A stretch of DNA of 64,000 nt from contig CP136067.1 of the NCBI GenBank assembly GCA_032622095.1, positions 81,740,705-81,804,704 of the forward strand, read 5' to 3'. Each line of letters begins with the position of its first letter. Position 1 is the stretch's first letter. A program made the translations under genes and the position numbers. Positions 27,201 through 42,200 of this stretch are shown in pieces. A model generated the notes under the pieces. The model did not search any database, was not told the origin of the DNA, and was given only the letters and a program-made list of their open reading frames with translations. Source of the DNA: Siphonodentalium dalli. Lineage: Eukaryota; Mollusca; Scaphopoda; Gadilida; Siphonodentaliidae.

Positions 27201-30200
27201 CGAAGTCTGTGTTGTTTTTATAGAACTGGTGATACTGAACCAAAGTTCCCGAGACAAATATTGTCAGTAACTGAAAAATAATAATTTCACATCCATAATT
27301 CATCTGATCATATTTTCTTACAAAACTGTTTGAACTATGCAGAAATGTAAATATTTACCACTTTAATTCAGGACGAATTAGTAGGTGATAAAACATACAG
27401 CAATGATTCCACGAACATCAGTCACTTAATTTAATTTGTTTATAACTATGACGCCGTTTTATGCTTTATTTGGATATCAAATTTTTGCATGATTATTTGC
27501 CATTTCGTTCTGAGCACCACAGCGAGTGTTTCACTTCAATTTAACCGTTTGACCAAATCTAGATTACACAATAAGTGTTGACTATTAAAAAACCCATGTA
27601 GATACCAAGAGGAGTTGTGCATGAAGTAACACAGAATATGTGTTTCAATAATGAAAAAGTAAAGTAAGCAAATATTTTAGAAATTACATAATGGAACTGA
27701 TCATGCATTTGGAGAATATAAACATGTTTAAATAACGTGTAGACCCTTCAAATCTTCATAATCTTTAAAAAAAAATGCCTATCTTTGGAGGCAATTATGT
27801 ATGAATAATTTGATGAGGGATGGAGACTTTTTATTTCTACATTTGTCGAAGAATTCAAGACATTTATCGATGTATAAATTTTATGGAATAATATTCTAGT
27901 TTTCCAAACTTTTGAGCTCTTGGAAAATAATAGGCAATTTTGTAACCAAACACATTCAGTGAGGCCTTATTTGTCCGCCGAGGGAAGTACCGAAACAGAG
28001 TATTTTGATTTAATTGGCTTCAGGCCACTGCAATTTTATTAGTTCCATTAATTCTTGACATACCCTACGACGCTTTTCAAAATGACTGCTGTAAGATTCA
28101 GAATCTACAAATTCAACTGAAATCATTGATCGCAGACTAATATAATAAAACAGTAATCTCTAGTTTTCTCATTTTCTTGATTTTCCCATATTGTCTAGTG
28201 GCCCCATTTTGCAGAGCATAGCAATGTGGAGAAATATCAGGCTTAAACGCTTCAGGAGGTGAGTGGTCAAACAAACATAGTAAAATAGTGAAGGAAATTG
28301 AATCTTATTTAAGTTATTTATGTCCCTAGCACATTGAAGAACTTTTTGTTCAAATTCTCATTTTTCAAATAAATTACATTGATAACTGTGAATGTCATGA
28401 AGAAATTGTTTAGCTTTTTGAATAAAAAAAAAAGTCATAGTGTTCATAAACCAACTAATCAAATGGTATTGCCTAACTTACGTATACTTACATCATGTAT
28501 GAGCTCTCCTTCAAGGAATCGAACTGGTTTAAGGGCTAATAAATGGTCCATAAGGAAGGTGTTAGGATCTCCGAGGCAGGTAACAATACATCTGTAACAA
28601 AAATCACAATCAGTATGCTAAACTCTACCAAGTAAACAACACTCATCAAAAGGAACATTTGCAGAGGGAAAACCCAACTTCGAACTTGACCTGTATTTTG
28701 TGCTAGTAAACTCACATCTACCAAATTTCATTCCATTCAGTTCAGACTTACTAAATTTATCATCTGGAAACGAAATTTAAGTGCAAATTCCCACAAAAAG
28801 GCCATATCTCCTGACAACTGTGGTTAATATTGGTGGACGGAACACAAATTCGAACTTGACCTTTATCTTGGGCAAGGAAGCTTACATACAAAATTTCATT
28901 CCATTCAATTCAGACTTATCATCCGGAAACAAAAAAAAAGCAAAAACGAACGAAATACAGTCCAATAACATGATACGTCTGTTTTAAAAAAAACAGACAT
29001 ATACAAATTTAAGTCAGTACACGCTGTGCCAAAAATATTGCAATGTGCCCAAAACATGAGAATGAATTTTTTGTCATTTGCCATATGTTGATAAACCTGG
29101 AATACTCAGAAACACTAAAATGTCGATTTTCATATTAATATCCATGAAAATTAATCCTGGAAACAGTGATTCTCACAAATTGAATGAGACAGTTTCAAGT
29201 TTTTAGTTCTAAATCAGTCTAAATTGTGAAATTTTATTGTCCTACAAGCTGGCCAGCTAGTTTGCCCTGATGTGTCCATATTACACAAATCAAAAGTCCT
29301 GTGACTTTAATAATTTTGTTTAAAAATTGGTATGTGGTCTATATTTGACTAAGTCTGGGTGTGAATTTGGGTCCGGTGTAGGAAGCATTAACGCACACAG
29401 ATTGTTAAAAAATATTTTAACCCTTTCTTTACTAAATGGACTCTCCCACCCAGTTATAAAAGTATACAACCGACATAAGAGAAAATACAAGAGCAGAATG
29501 ATTCATATTCATAGATATGAAATGTTCAGATAATAAGTTCAATATGGTCGTTTGTTGAACCTATAATCTAAATATTTCCTGATAATTACTCATCAATGTC
29601 TTTTCTGGTTGATTGTAACAACCAACACAGCCATTTCTGAAACATCAAAATAGCAATTTTTCCTAACACCAGTTTGTTCTACAAACATCAGATATAAATC
29701 AGTAGGACTAATATTCGTGAATGTGATAGGAGGACCATTTATGCAGGTAGGAATATCCCCACATAGAACTGCATATAAACTATAATTGTGGGTTGTTTTT
29801 TTGTTTTGTTCCCTTTTTCTTAAAAGTTTAAGACCAGATAGGATCCACCAGGATCCACTGTGATTTTTCTGTAGAGTTTTTGTGTTGAGACACCTGGACC
29901 CCAGATAACTTTCATGTTTGACTGCAGGTGTCCAGGAACAAAGTGACTTTCAGTTGATTGATAGCTGCCCAAGTGTGATGACATGGTTAATTAGTTTCAG
30001 TGATCAGCCATCAGTATGATGACATCACGAGCTGTTGATTGCATGTCATGCATCAGCCACCTGGTGTGATGAAATCATCATGGAAAGTTTCATGATTTTT
30101 CCCTGAGATTGACAGGTGTCAAAGAATTGGGTCAAACATCTGTGCTCTGGGCCACCTGTTGTGATATCAGCAGAATGTAATTTCTGATAATTGTTCTCTG

Positions 30201-33200
30201 ATTGACAGGTGTCAGGGAATTAGGTCAAACATGTGCTCTGATTCCCTGATTGGAACTCTGAGGTCATGAACTGATTTCAGGACCTGGTCAGAATGTCGCT
30301 CAATGTGCTGGAGAGAAAATCAACAAAAATATTGATATTAGGTCCAGACTGAGGAGGACTGGAACAAATAACAGTATTTTCAGAATTATATAAGGAAAAC
30401 TTTATGAATTAGGGAGGGGGGGGGGGGGGGTGGTGATTGTATAGTGGCCTTTTATTTTATTCTCCAGAAGTCTAGACATTAACAGATATACAGATATTTT
30501 GGAAGCCAAACAATAGAATTATTTTTTGACATTAGTAAAAATGTTTGTTGAATTATATAAGCGGTGTCCCAGAAACATTTGATGTCCAAGTTTTAAATTG
30601 AACAACATTCTACATAATTCTACGAGACTTGGTACACGCTCTACATATGAAAGAAAATGCATACCAAATTCATAATAAAATAAAAGTAGTTGTCTAATAA
30701 ATACAGTTCACCTTGGAATCAAAGTGTTATCCGACACTAATATTTGCCACAAAAAGGGAAATTTTGACAATAGATAACAAGCTGTTGCCGATAGCGGTAT
30801 CCCCTGCCCAGGTTGGCAAAGCTGGTGGTGGGCATTTTCAAAATATGCTAAATAATAATTGAAATCAGCAATCCTGATAGAAAACTTAACTAAAATAAAT
30901 TTTAAATGCCAACCACCCGCCCCTCAATGTTGTGGGCCCCGTCAGGATCGATATATTTTAGTCTAACAATGTGTAGAGAACTAGCTGCAGAATGAGTGCT
31001 ATGTTACCTGTGGGCATCATCCCTGGCCTGCGATGCGTTGTCTTCTGTGTATGTACCAAGGAGCTCTATCATCACCTTGGTAGCATCACTATAAAAATCA
31101 ATACGAAACATAAGGAAGTGGGAAAAATGATTTCAACAAGAGCATGCTGTCGGGGCATGGCATACTGCCTTTGAAATTTTTTTTATCATTGGAGAGTTCT
31201 TCCAATAACCTGAAGTTCTCTCTAATTTCAAGAGGCCATTTTTCTGCAGCTTTTAAAAAAAATACATTTCGCCATTTTTATTTTGAATAGGCATGCAAAT
31301 TATACATTTGAAGTTGAAGGCCGTTCATCTGAACGGTAGCATGCGTTGGCATGGGGAACAAGGACCGTAACTTTTCAGATTGGGAAAATTAACAGAATAG
31401 AATTAGAAAGAAAAAAAAAAAAATATATAAAATTCGATAAAATTCGATATCGATTTCATTCACAAACATGCTTTCATACATAAACAAAGTTCCCGATTTC
31501 GTTATAACTTAGTGAACGATGAGTTTGATAAAAAAATACCGAGTATTCAAAGGGAATATTTCAGTTTATTCTTCCCATTTTGTCACATTGATGATCGATC
31601 AATTTGATGAGATTTAAATGCGGATGCGTTGGTTTGTTTGATTGGCAAAGATTAATATCTACAAAAGAACGAACATTTCTATTGGTCAGTGGTAATCCGT
31701 GGTCAAGGTCGCTAATGCCAGCAGACAAAATTACGTAACTGTGACGATCGTATCTCATTGGTTGGCAAGCGACACACCTCTGCAAGCAGAGACTAAAATT
31801 AGTTACAAACAAGACTCGGGGAATTCCAACTTCGGCAAGGAGAAAATACTCAAATCTACGCGAATCTCAATAGTAGAACCCGCGAATCTAAGTGGATTCT
31901 CGTCAGTTCGTTTGTGCGAATATTTACGCGAATGGATTCGCGTCGAATTTTAAGGCCTGGAAGAGGTTAAGAATTCAATATGCTGATATCTTTTATATAT
32001 TACATTCAACATAATTAAGTAGTTTTTGTCTGGAGTTCACTGATACATACCCAATCTTAGTTTCCACCATGGCATCATGTAACATTCTGAGAAGATTCTG
32101 TGTTTTCTGTATGCCAACATCCCATTGTAATAACCACTTTTTAATCTGAAATACAAGGAATTATAAAAAACTGTTATATATTATATCACGTGCACGATCA
32201 TAATATATCATAAGATAGAACATTAATCCCCCAAATATTCGTCACAATATGATGCATCTGAAATAGATGCTAACCCTTGGAACAAACGTCGCACTACTGA
32301 CGAATCGAATTCAATTATTTGAATTAGATTCGTCGGTAGTGCGACGTTTGTTGCAAATAAATGCGAGTAGACGCACTACCGACGAAGAATGCGTGTGGTC
32401 AACACGAATTTAATTGCTGATGCGTCTGAGATCCGTGTTTGAAACAAACGTCGCATCACCGTCGACTCGAATTTAAATCGGAGACATGCAAACGGGCTAC
32501 ATAATGATATGCTAATGAGGGGATTCCAATGCAAACTGGAAAACACAAACGAGCATGACGTAATTTGGTGGTATTTGAATTCGAGTCGACGATAGTGCGA
32601 CGTTTGTTTCAAATTAAATGCGAGTAGACGCACTGAATAAATATTTATTTCGTTTGGATATACACGCTATACGGAATGTGCATGGACGTGTGCAAATTTC
32701 ACATCAACGATGGGTTGAAATTGTTCTTGTAATTTGATTTTCTCCAACAATTAATTATTGGGGAATTTGTTGTTTTTAGACCAACGTTTGCAACATTTGA
32801 CTGAAATGGCCATCAGTCGGGAAGTCTGTGTCCTGGTCCCTCATGACCCCCGTGGCCAACCAATAAAAAAACTACTAATTATTTTCCTATGGTTTTGTTA
32901 AAAATTATGAACTTAAATGGTCATCAGTTGGAAATTTTCCAACCTTCGTGGGGGTGTCAAGTTGTAAATTTTCAACGCTTGGAAAACTTGAGGCCAGTCA
33001 AATGCTATGGATTTTTGGTTGCGGTTTTCATGTTCAAAGTTTTTCTCCTGCTGTGCCCAACTATGATAGGATTTTCAGGTTCAGATCTCTGATTTGTCTT
33101 CTAGTGGCAGAACCATGGCCCGCCCAGTGCACGATCACAAGTCTACTGATCCATTCAGTCAGGCATGTGAAAGAACAGCCAAGCCGGTTGCAAATTGAAT

Positions 33201-36200
33201 AAAATACCTACGAAATAGCTATATAAAACCAATAATTTCCACTCCTCAGAATAGTAACATTAATTTCGTCGCTTGGAAGTCAAAAGCCACATGTTCTCAC
33301 TAATTTTTACGTTTTAGAATTGATATAAAACTTCCTATTTTAGCCGTTTTGACCAAAACCCTTATGAACGCTTTATGCCATTTTAAGAAATTATTTAGAT
33401 TCGTCTTGAATTAAATGCAACGTTTGTTCCAACAGACGAATTATGAATTAAACTCGAGTCTAATTCTAATTGAATTCGATTCGTCGGTAGTGCGACGTTT
33501 GTTCCAAGGGTTAGGCCTTCTTCTAATAACTTAGTTAGAGGTACAACCGACTGGCATCATCTCTAAGGCTGGATTTTCATAATTATCTTTTCGGAGGGAT
33601 AATAGAATGTTTATAATACTCCGGTTAAAGCAAGAGTCTTGTTTAAAACATCAGCTGTACAGGAAGTCATGTGGCACAAATTTATCATGACTCAAAATAA
33701 AGATGAGACAAAATGGTAACGTAGTGTCAAATTTGATGTTACACCACGTTTTACCACAACTCAATATCAAACGAGAGTCACGGTGGTAAATGGTGATATG
33801 GATAACACTATGTAACTGCATCATACGTACCAGACAATAACAATATAACAATGACATGAGGTTGACTTACAGTAATACCCTCAATAAACAACTCCTTAAC
33901 CACAGCAGAATTTTGGGTAATTTTTCAGGATTTAGTCGGAAATATGGCTTGTTGCCATTCATCGGAAAGCTCTCACTGAGAGCTTTCCGATGAATGGCAA
34001 CAAGCCATATTTCCAACTAAATCCTGAAAAATTACCCATAATTACGCTGTGGTTAAGGAGTCCATTATTTAGGGCATTACTGTATATTTGAGCCATACCA
34101 ATATTATAGCCTGGTTTACAAACATTTGGGTAGAGAAAATTTAAATGTAGGGTAGAGAAAAGTAGGTGCAGGAGGGAAAAAATAAACAATTCAATCACCA
34201 ACTATAATACGCACATATTGAAAAAATACCAGGACCAGCCAGGAGGGCGACATGAGAGAGATCTTCTCCCTAAAATGTGCCACTTTTCCATATATTTGTC
34301 CCAGGGAAAAGTGACTTCTATCTCATCCAACACTATGCATATGTCCCAAAAGCATACATGTATTAAAAGCATATAATTTACTTATTACAATGGTGTTCTT
34401 ACTCACTGTAATGGTATTATAAATGGGCTCTTGTGTTGCATGGTACTTATTGGATCATAGAAGGTTGATGTGGGCGTGTAAATTTAAGTTCAGCCCTGGT
34501 TATTTATCCCTGAAAACAGTCTACTTCTCCATAATAGCCAAACCAATTTGAAATCTCTAGACTGTTTTTTGACAAAGCAGATCACAGCAGAGATCAGAGG
34601 TCAATGACGAGTTGACAATTTTCCCACGCATTGTCCAAACTCAACTATTGTTGAAAAACTTTTTTTATCAGTCAACCATATTCATGACTTATTTCTTTCA
34701 CATCTGGTTGTATTAAAAACTATTTCAAAATACTATGATTCTCACAAACAGTTACTACGCCAGGAATGCAGAACAATATAGTACTTCCAATAGAGGTTTA
34801 AATAATGGAAAAGAAGATGCAAGCAAAAGGGAAGACTGTACACCAACTATTTAATTTTAGTGAACTATTTAATTTTAGTGAATTATTACAATATGTGAAA
34901 AAATAAGTTGTAAGATTGGTTCGTAAATCAGGTTATTAAATTGCTGTTGCTTCACCAGATAACATAATTGTAATGCATTGACTTACCATGACTCAAAAGA
35001 ACTTGAGACAATGTGGAAATATAACATTAGCATTTATGTTACACCACGTTTTATCACAACCCAATGTAAAATTAAGTCACAATGGTAAATGGTGTTATCG
35101 ATTACAGTCAATGTAACTGCATCCTACCCCAGACAATGACAATATATTTATTAACCCTTTCATACATATGAAAATGCACTGGCTTACAAGGTCAAGGTAA
35201 TTTAGGGAAGCTCCATTCATGGAAAGGTTAAATATTCATATGTGTTTGACTTGTATTTACCGGATAACATAATTGTAATACATTAACTTACCATGACTCA
35301 AAAGAACTTGAGACATCATTGTAATATAGCATCAGTATTTATGTTGCACCACGTTTTATCACAACCCAATGTGAAATTAAGTCACGATGGTAAATGGTGT
35401 TATCGATTATAGTCCATGTAACTGCATTATACCCTACACAATGACAATATATTTATTTAACGTTCATGTATTTGAGTTCTATTTACCGGATAACATAATT
35501 GTAATGCATTGACTTACCATGACTCAGAATAAGATGAGACAATGTGGTAATATAGCATCAGTATTTATGTTACACCACGTTTTATCACAACCCAATGTGA
35601 AATTAAGTCATGATGGTAAATGGTGTCATTCATCCATATCAGTCTCAGTTAACTAAAGACTCACATATATATAGTGGGTCTGATTACATCTCATAAACTT
35701 ACTATGCACGCACGTTTATTAAATATCGGAAGATTGTCGACCCTGCACGAATCTTATTCCAGTCTATGTTTATATCATTTTGTGTATTGTAATTTTGGAA
35801 GACAGGTATTTCAAAGAAAATACCCGATTTGTTTTCCCCACAACAAATCTGGATCGAGTGTTGTTTATAAAATCCCGGCTCTGTACTATTAAGTGTCAAT
35901 ATACTAGTAATATTGTTGACAGGGAGTTGCATGTATGAGACAAAGCCCTGGGACTTCCGAACACCGGTGCAAACAGGGACTTTAAATGAAACCAAAAAAT
36001 CAATATGCACAAACCGGGATTCCGCTAATAAACCAATGGAAGTATGCAGTTGTACCGCGCACATCATACGTCATACAGAAAAATTTATAAACACATGCTG
36101 GGACTCTGCTAGTTAACCAATGGAAATGCAATTGTACAATGCACAATATGTCATATACTAACATGGGGTGCGCATCGGAAGATGGCGCTCGTCTAGTTTA

Positions 36201-39200
36201 TTTGCCAGAAAGAGTGGATCTGTCGCAAAAGAATTATTGGCGGCCATGTTTTTTTATACGAATAATAATTGTAATGCATTGACTTACCATGTCTCAAAAG
36301 AACTTGAGACAATGTGGTAATATAACATTAGCATTTATGTTACACCACGTTTTATCACAACCCAATGTAAAATTAAGTCATGATGGTAAATGGTGTTATC
36401 GATTACTATCATGTCTGGAATAAAAGTACAGACTGGAAATAAGTGCAGTCTGGAAATTTTCATCAAAATACCATCTTGCAATTTACATGAATGGGTACTC
36501 TGACCAAAAAGAGTGGGGAAGGATACATATGCTTTTGAAAACAGAGGCTCATGTAATATAATTAGCAAATTGTTCGGTTTTTCATCGCAATATGCATTAC
36601 AAAATCCTGGTGCTGCGCACCCCAATCATTTGTTGATTAGCTGTTGATTAGCAGTGCAGCGATTCAATTCTTCTATCTTCAGTATAAGCATATTTAATAG
36701 CACAATTTGGATTGCCTCTCCTGGATTGCATCGCTAATTTTAAACTACAAGTTATCTTATCTGATCAAACTACAAAAAGTATTTTCGTACTAACCATTGT
36801 CTATTCAAAATCCAACTAATGTATGTTACTTCATAACTGGGGGGCGATAAGGTAGATTGTTAACTACGACAGTATAGTAAATGGCGGGTTACAGATTCTA
36901 AATAAAGATACTTATTATTATACAGCATCTGAAAGATGACACCTGTATGGTGAAGAATTTGGATAGAGGAAAAAGTGACTGCTCTTATAAAATTGTGCAT
37001 AGGCCTATGTCAATCACATTTATAGACATTACCTTATTTGGAAACATGAATATCAATGAGATTTCACAAAATGGGGAATTTCCCTTCATTCCTGAAATAA
37101 ATGGCAGTCCTGGTGGCTCCAGACATAGTCATTTAGAATGAGACTGAGTCTGGATTTTAATCAGATTGCATCTATCCAAGCTTCTAATTTATAAAACAAA
37201 TTACAACGAGTTGGTCTACCACACCCAACTAATTAGTCAATCATAAAACTATTCTGTCTTAGAGATGACTTGTTTCAGCAGTCACCCAGATAAGAGGGAC
37301 AGAGGGTTACAGTATGACTGATACCTTACTAGCACCAGAAAAGAAAATACCAACCTGACTAAGTTCTATGTTCAGTAGGTGTAGTAGATCTGACTGTAGT
37401 GCGAGCCTGATGAGACTACAGTATATGTGGTATCTAAACTGTGACCTCTCATCTGAACCATAAAATAAATTAGACAACCTGAAAGGAACAATGTTGCAAT
37501 TTGTTATTCAACAAGAGATGTACTGTTGATCATACCCCCATGTGGCATACCACGTAGTGTGGGCATACTCAGGCATACAGACCCAAAAATCAGCATTTTC
37601 AGAAAAACAAAGATGAATAACTCTAGAACAGAAAACCCGAACAAAACGATTAACACTCCATTGGATGTCCTCATAGTAGCGAACATCCATACCAAATTTC
37701 ATTGCGATCCAAGCACTATTGTTTAAGTTATGACATGAACAGACCACGGACAGACTAAAGCCAACATTTCTAAATAAACAAAGATGAATAACACGATAAT
37801 TCAGGCTTCGCGTTTTGAAAATGGCACAGGGGCATAAAAAACAAGAGCATCGCTAGGGCGTGGCAAAATACGCCCTTTAGCCATTTCGAATTGTACTATC
37901 GCAAAATAAGATAATACTTTGAGCTTACATTTGAAGAAAATCTGATATAACCCTAATTTCAATGCCAAAATGTGGTCAAATTCTAAGTCGAAAAAATGGC
38001 CATAACTTATGTAAAAATAATTAGACAGAACCTATATTAAAACTTGGTCTGTAGTTTTAGCTGGGAAATACACATACCAGCTTTGGTTCAGCTCAAATAA
38101 TCAAAACTGGAGTTATCGGTCGGAAACCAAAATGTTATGAAATTGGCCAAATTCTAAGTGAAAAAGGGCCGTAACTCATGTAAAAATAACTGGACGGAAC
38201 CCATATTCGAACTTGGCCTGTATCTTTAGCTGGGAAATACACATACCAACTTTGGTTCAGATCAAATAATCCAAACTGGAGTTATCGGTCGGAAACCAAA
38301 AATGTTAACAGACGGTCAAATTCTAAGTCGAAAAAGGGCCGTAACTCATGTAAAAATAATTGGACGGAACCCATATTCGAACTTGGCCTGTATCTTTAGC
38401 TGGGAAATACACATACCAACTTTGGTTCAGATCAAATAATCCAAACTGGAGTTATCGGTCGGAAACCAAAAATGTTAAATGACGGTCAAATTCTAAGTCG
38501 AAAAAGGGCCGTAACTCATGTAAAAATATTTGGACGGAACCTATATTCGAACTTGGCCTGTATCTTTAGCTGGGAAATACACATACCAACTTTGGTTCAG
38601 ATCAAATAATCCAAACTGGAGTTATCGATCAGAAACCAAAAATGTTAACGGACGGACGGACGGACAGACTGATAACATAATACGACCTTTTTTCAAAAAG
38701 GGCGTATAAAAAGGACTTGGGTTTCCAATAACAGGGCCTACATTGAATTATAAATATGTAAAAAGGATCTATTCTTGTAGGGGGAAAAAACAACTTTTCC
38801 ATACTGTTACTTGGAAATTCAATAGCCAATAAGACTGATTTGATATAAATCTTTAGATGGTAATTCTAGGCACATTGTCTCCCCTGCACATGTACCGGTA
38901 CATAAATCAGACATGACTATTAATAGCTTTATCATCAATATTTTTGGTTCAGTAAATAGATAAATCATTAGATCAAACTCTTTGAAGATCAAAGTTATTT
39001 CCAAAACTCACGCTTTGAATCTGCATACTGACTTCTTGTCACCTGTCGGTTTTGATACTTTTTCACAGAATCTGAGAATGAGTTCTTCACACTGGTCTGG
39101 CGGTATCAGGAGAACCAATGATATTAGGCCGTTGAACAAAGTTTCGATATCTGAAATATATGATAAATTGAGATCCATGAAGAGATCTCAAGTAATAAGA

Positions 39201-42200
39201 ATATCAGTTTAAAACTCCTTTATGACAGGCACCATTTAACAAGAGGTAAATAATATGAATCACAGATACAATCAATATCGAAGATTCAAGCGCTTTTCAT
39301 TCTTGAAGTTTACCTCGCTTGCTTTTGTTATATTCCAGGGCTCAAATTAGAGCAATAAATAGAGTAAAATAATATTTTATGGACTATGTTCCTCAAAAAC
39401 TCACTAAGGCCTGAAAAAAAACCTTTGTTTCTGCTAACAGACTGAAAAAAATAACTCCTCAAAACACATTTGTAAATTGTAATAGCAGGGTTTCCGTTAT
39501 TACAGCTCAGCATCTATACAACGGCCTCATCCCCTTGCTGATAATTTTGTTTGAGACAAAGATATACATAAAGTAAATTGCAATCTTATCGTAAAAAATC
39601 TGGTTGCAACAGGAGTGCGAGGGTTAGTTCTGGCGGGAATTTCAGTACACCGATTATATTCGGTATAAAGATAATCATACCGACCTGTTACCGGGTACAT
39701 TGTGGTTTACCTTTATCGGAAATGAAGAAACTACTTGTAAGCCCCTGTGAATAGTGGGATTTTGATCGAATCGAATAGCTCTCAAATACGAATTAAATGT
39801 TTCATAACATCTATCTGTGGTCTGGGCTGGTGTCTTCTCGGGCCGCAGCTTAAAGAGGGTGCAGCCCGGTATTCCAAAGTCACGTCCACCCGACCCTTAT
39901 GTGCATGGATTGTCCAACGCACACAATGGGCTGAGTGAAAACCCATCAACACATTGTGAACTCCACTGGGGAATAAATCCATAATCCAGCAGAGCCGACA
40001 AAAAATCCACGGTATTTGAAGGTATGGACATAATTATATAGAATGTTAGATGTTAAATATAACAAACAGATGCATAAATTGTGAGACCAGAAAATGAGGA
40101 TATAATTTGATCAAAAAAAATTTATATTTGGCCAAAAAAAAAAAATCAGAATTGGTAAAATAAAAATGGGAAAAATATTTTTTGGCCAAGCATAAACACT
40201 GAAACTGAGACAAGTTGACTCAAATAATGTTGCCCATTTTCGTGCAAGCATGGCAGTGCAGAATCCAGCTGCTTGTTTACATGTGCGTGGACTAGTAATT
40301 TTTTCCGTTTCTACTCCTGGTAAGTTTCAATGAAAAAGAACGTCCCAGTGATAAACTTGGATGGATATTATACGTGTACATAATTCCATTTTATGTGCAT
40401 GTAATTTTGTTTTACTATTTGAGTTCTGGGGTCAGGAAATATCCAACAACTCGAAAACAACCAATCTAAACATGTAATTTTTTTGGAAGTTTTGAGATAT
40501 ATTACCCACAAGAAGCACTCGGCATGTTTGGTCAATGCATTTATGATTATTTATTTTATTTAGCAAAAGTGTATTCAGAAACAAAGCTGAGTAGAAGTAA
40601 CCATTTTGGCCACTATGTAAGATGCTCCATGTCCTTCGCAATACAAAAACATAATTTCTTTTCTTTGGATGGAATTCATAATAAAATGTGTAGACTCGGC
40701 GGTTCGAAATAGGGTCGGTCGGGTTAGCCGAAACAAAGTTCTTTTTTAGGCCTAAATATATAAATGTTGAGTAAATATTAAATGGAATGATGTGAAAGTC
40801 AATGACAATTAAAACTCAAAACCATACCAGAATCACTTTCCTTCCAGATAACATCTGTCACTTCAATAATTTTTAGCAAATCTTTGGCTGGGTTGTCACT
40901 GCTCTCCTCAGATATTTCAGCACCTTGTTGTTTCAGATAGGCCCTTAGTTCAGTAGTCTGAAATAAAGATACAAGTTAATAACAAACACTGTTTTCTAAA
41001 GCCATAAGTACTCATAATGTCTGATTTTACACTTGTTCGACATTTCTATAACTTTGCCGCTCAAAAATATTACTAGTTACTAGTACAGTCCTTCGAATTT
41101 GGAAAACGTAGGTGCGCGATATATCGCTCGGAGCTTTTGGAATTTGCGCGCGCCTTTTTTGCGGGAGCACAATTCAAATTAACATGGATGAAATGATTAC
41201 TGAATAAAGACAAACACAATTATAATGATACACACGTGTAATTCCAAGTGTGCATTTAGCAACTTAAAGTGAAAACAGAAATAAAAACATATGTTTATAT
41301 TGTAGTACAATATCTAGTCCACAATAATCCGATTATCTGGCAATCCAGGTGAATCTAATCACGGTAATGAGTCCACTTCCGCGTCTGAGAGCGCATGCTC
41401 ACCAGACTCGCAGTCGCTTAAAACTTCAAACTCGGAAGTGGAATCGTTACCGGAATCCGACGAATCAACCGGGGCTCTCTTTCGTTTTGATAGAGTCGGT
41501 ATTTGAGGAGGGTCCAATGTCCATTTTTCGTTTTTCTCTGAGTCGAAAGATACTGGCTTCGAAGTATAGCTTCGAAGTATAGTTAAACTTAAAACCTAAT
41601 CTATGGCAATAATATTCAAATGAATCGGCGAATCCCGCATGCCGAAACATCAAACGAGGCTGCTAAAGAATTGACACTGTTTTTTGCGGGAACTAGCACG
41701 TGCAGCAGTTGTGACGAGGTGTACCCCAATCATTGAGTGAGAAAGACGCCGGCGGCCGCTTTGATCTTTGTTATTATGTTCGTAATCAACGTCATCGCTA
41801 CTGAGAAAGATACACGGTGAATAGTCTTGTCGGCGTTTAACCATTGATGTGCTGTTTGTTAAAATCTCGTTCACTGGCGCGCATTTAAATTTTTCGGCGT
41901 ACGCATTTAATAACTCGCTGGTTTTTAGATCCACGTGCGCCAAGGCGCGCAAGCGCAATTGCGCGCCTCAAAATCGAAGGACTGCTAGTAGTTGGCATCC
42001 CCCTTCTTTATTTTAGGTTGTAACCTGGTTGGTAAAGGGATTTCAACTAAGCAGTTGAGTTGGTTTGAGTAGGGGTGTCATGATTAATCGTATAATTGAT
42101 GAACCGTTGATAAAGCCGATAATCGATTACCATTTCCCACGTCGATTAATCTGCATTATTTATTTCGGACGTCGGAAAGTGCCCAGTATTATTGAATAGC

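Noticed and set aside
30040-30125. Possible C/D snoRNA (GTGATGA ... CCCTGAG between cacctg and caggtg)
   Set aside because: It is antisense to the host gene, the boxes are too close, and similar palindromic blocks beside it lack the boxes.
40690-40705. TTCGAA near ggcggttcgaaatagg as a tRNA T-loop
   Set aside because: It is the end of a Harbinger-like repeat, with no acceptor stem or anticodon arm around it.
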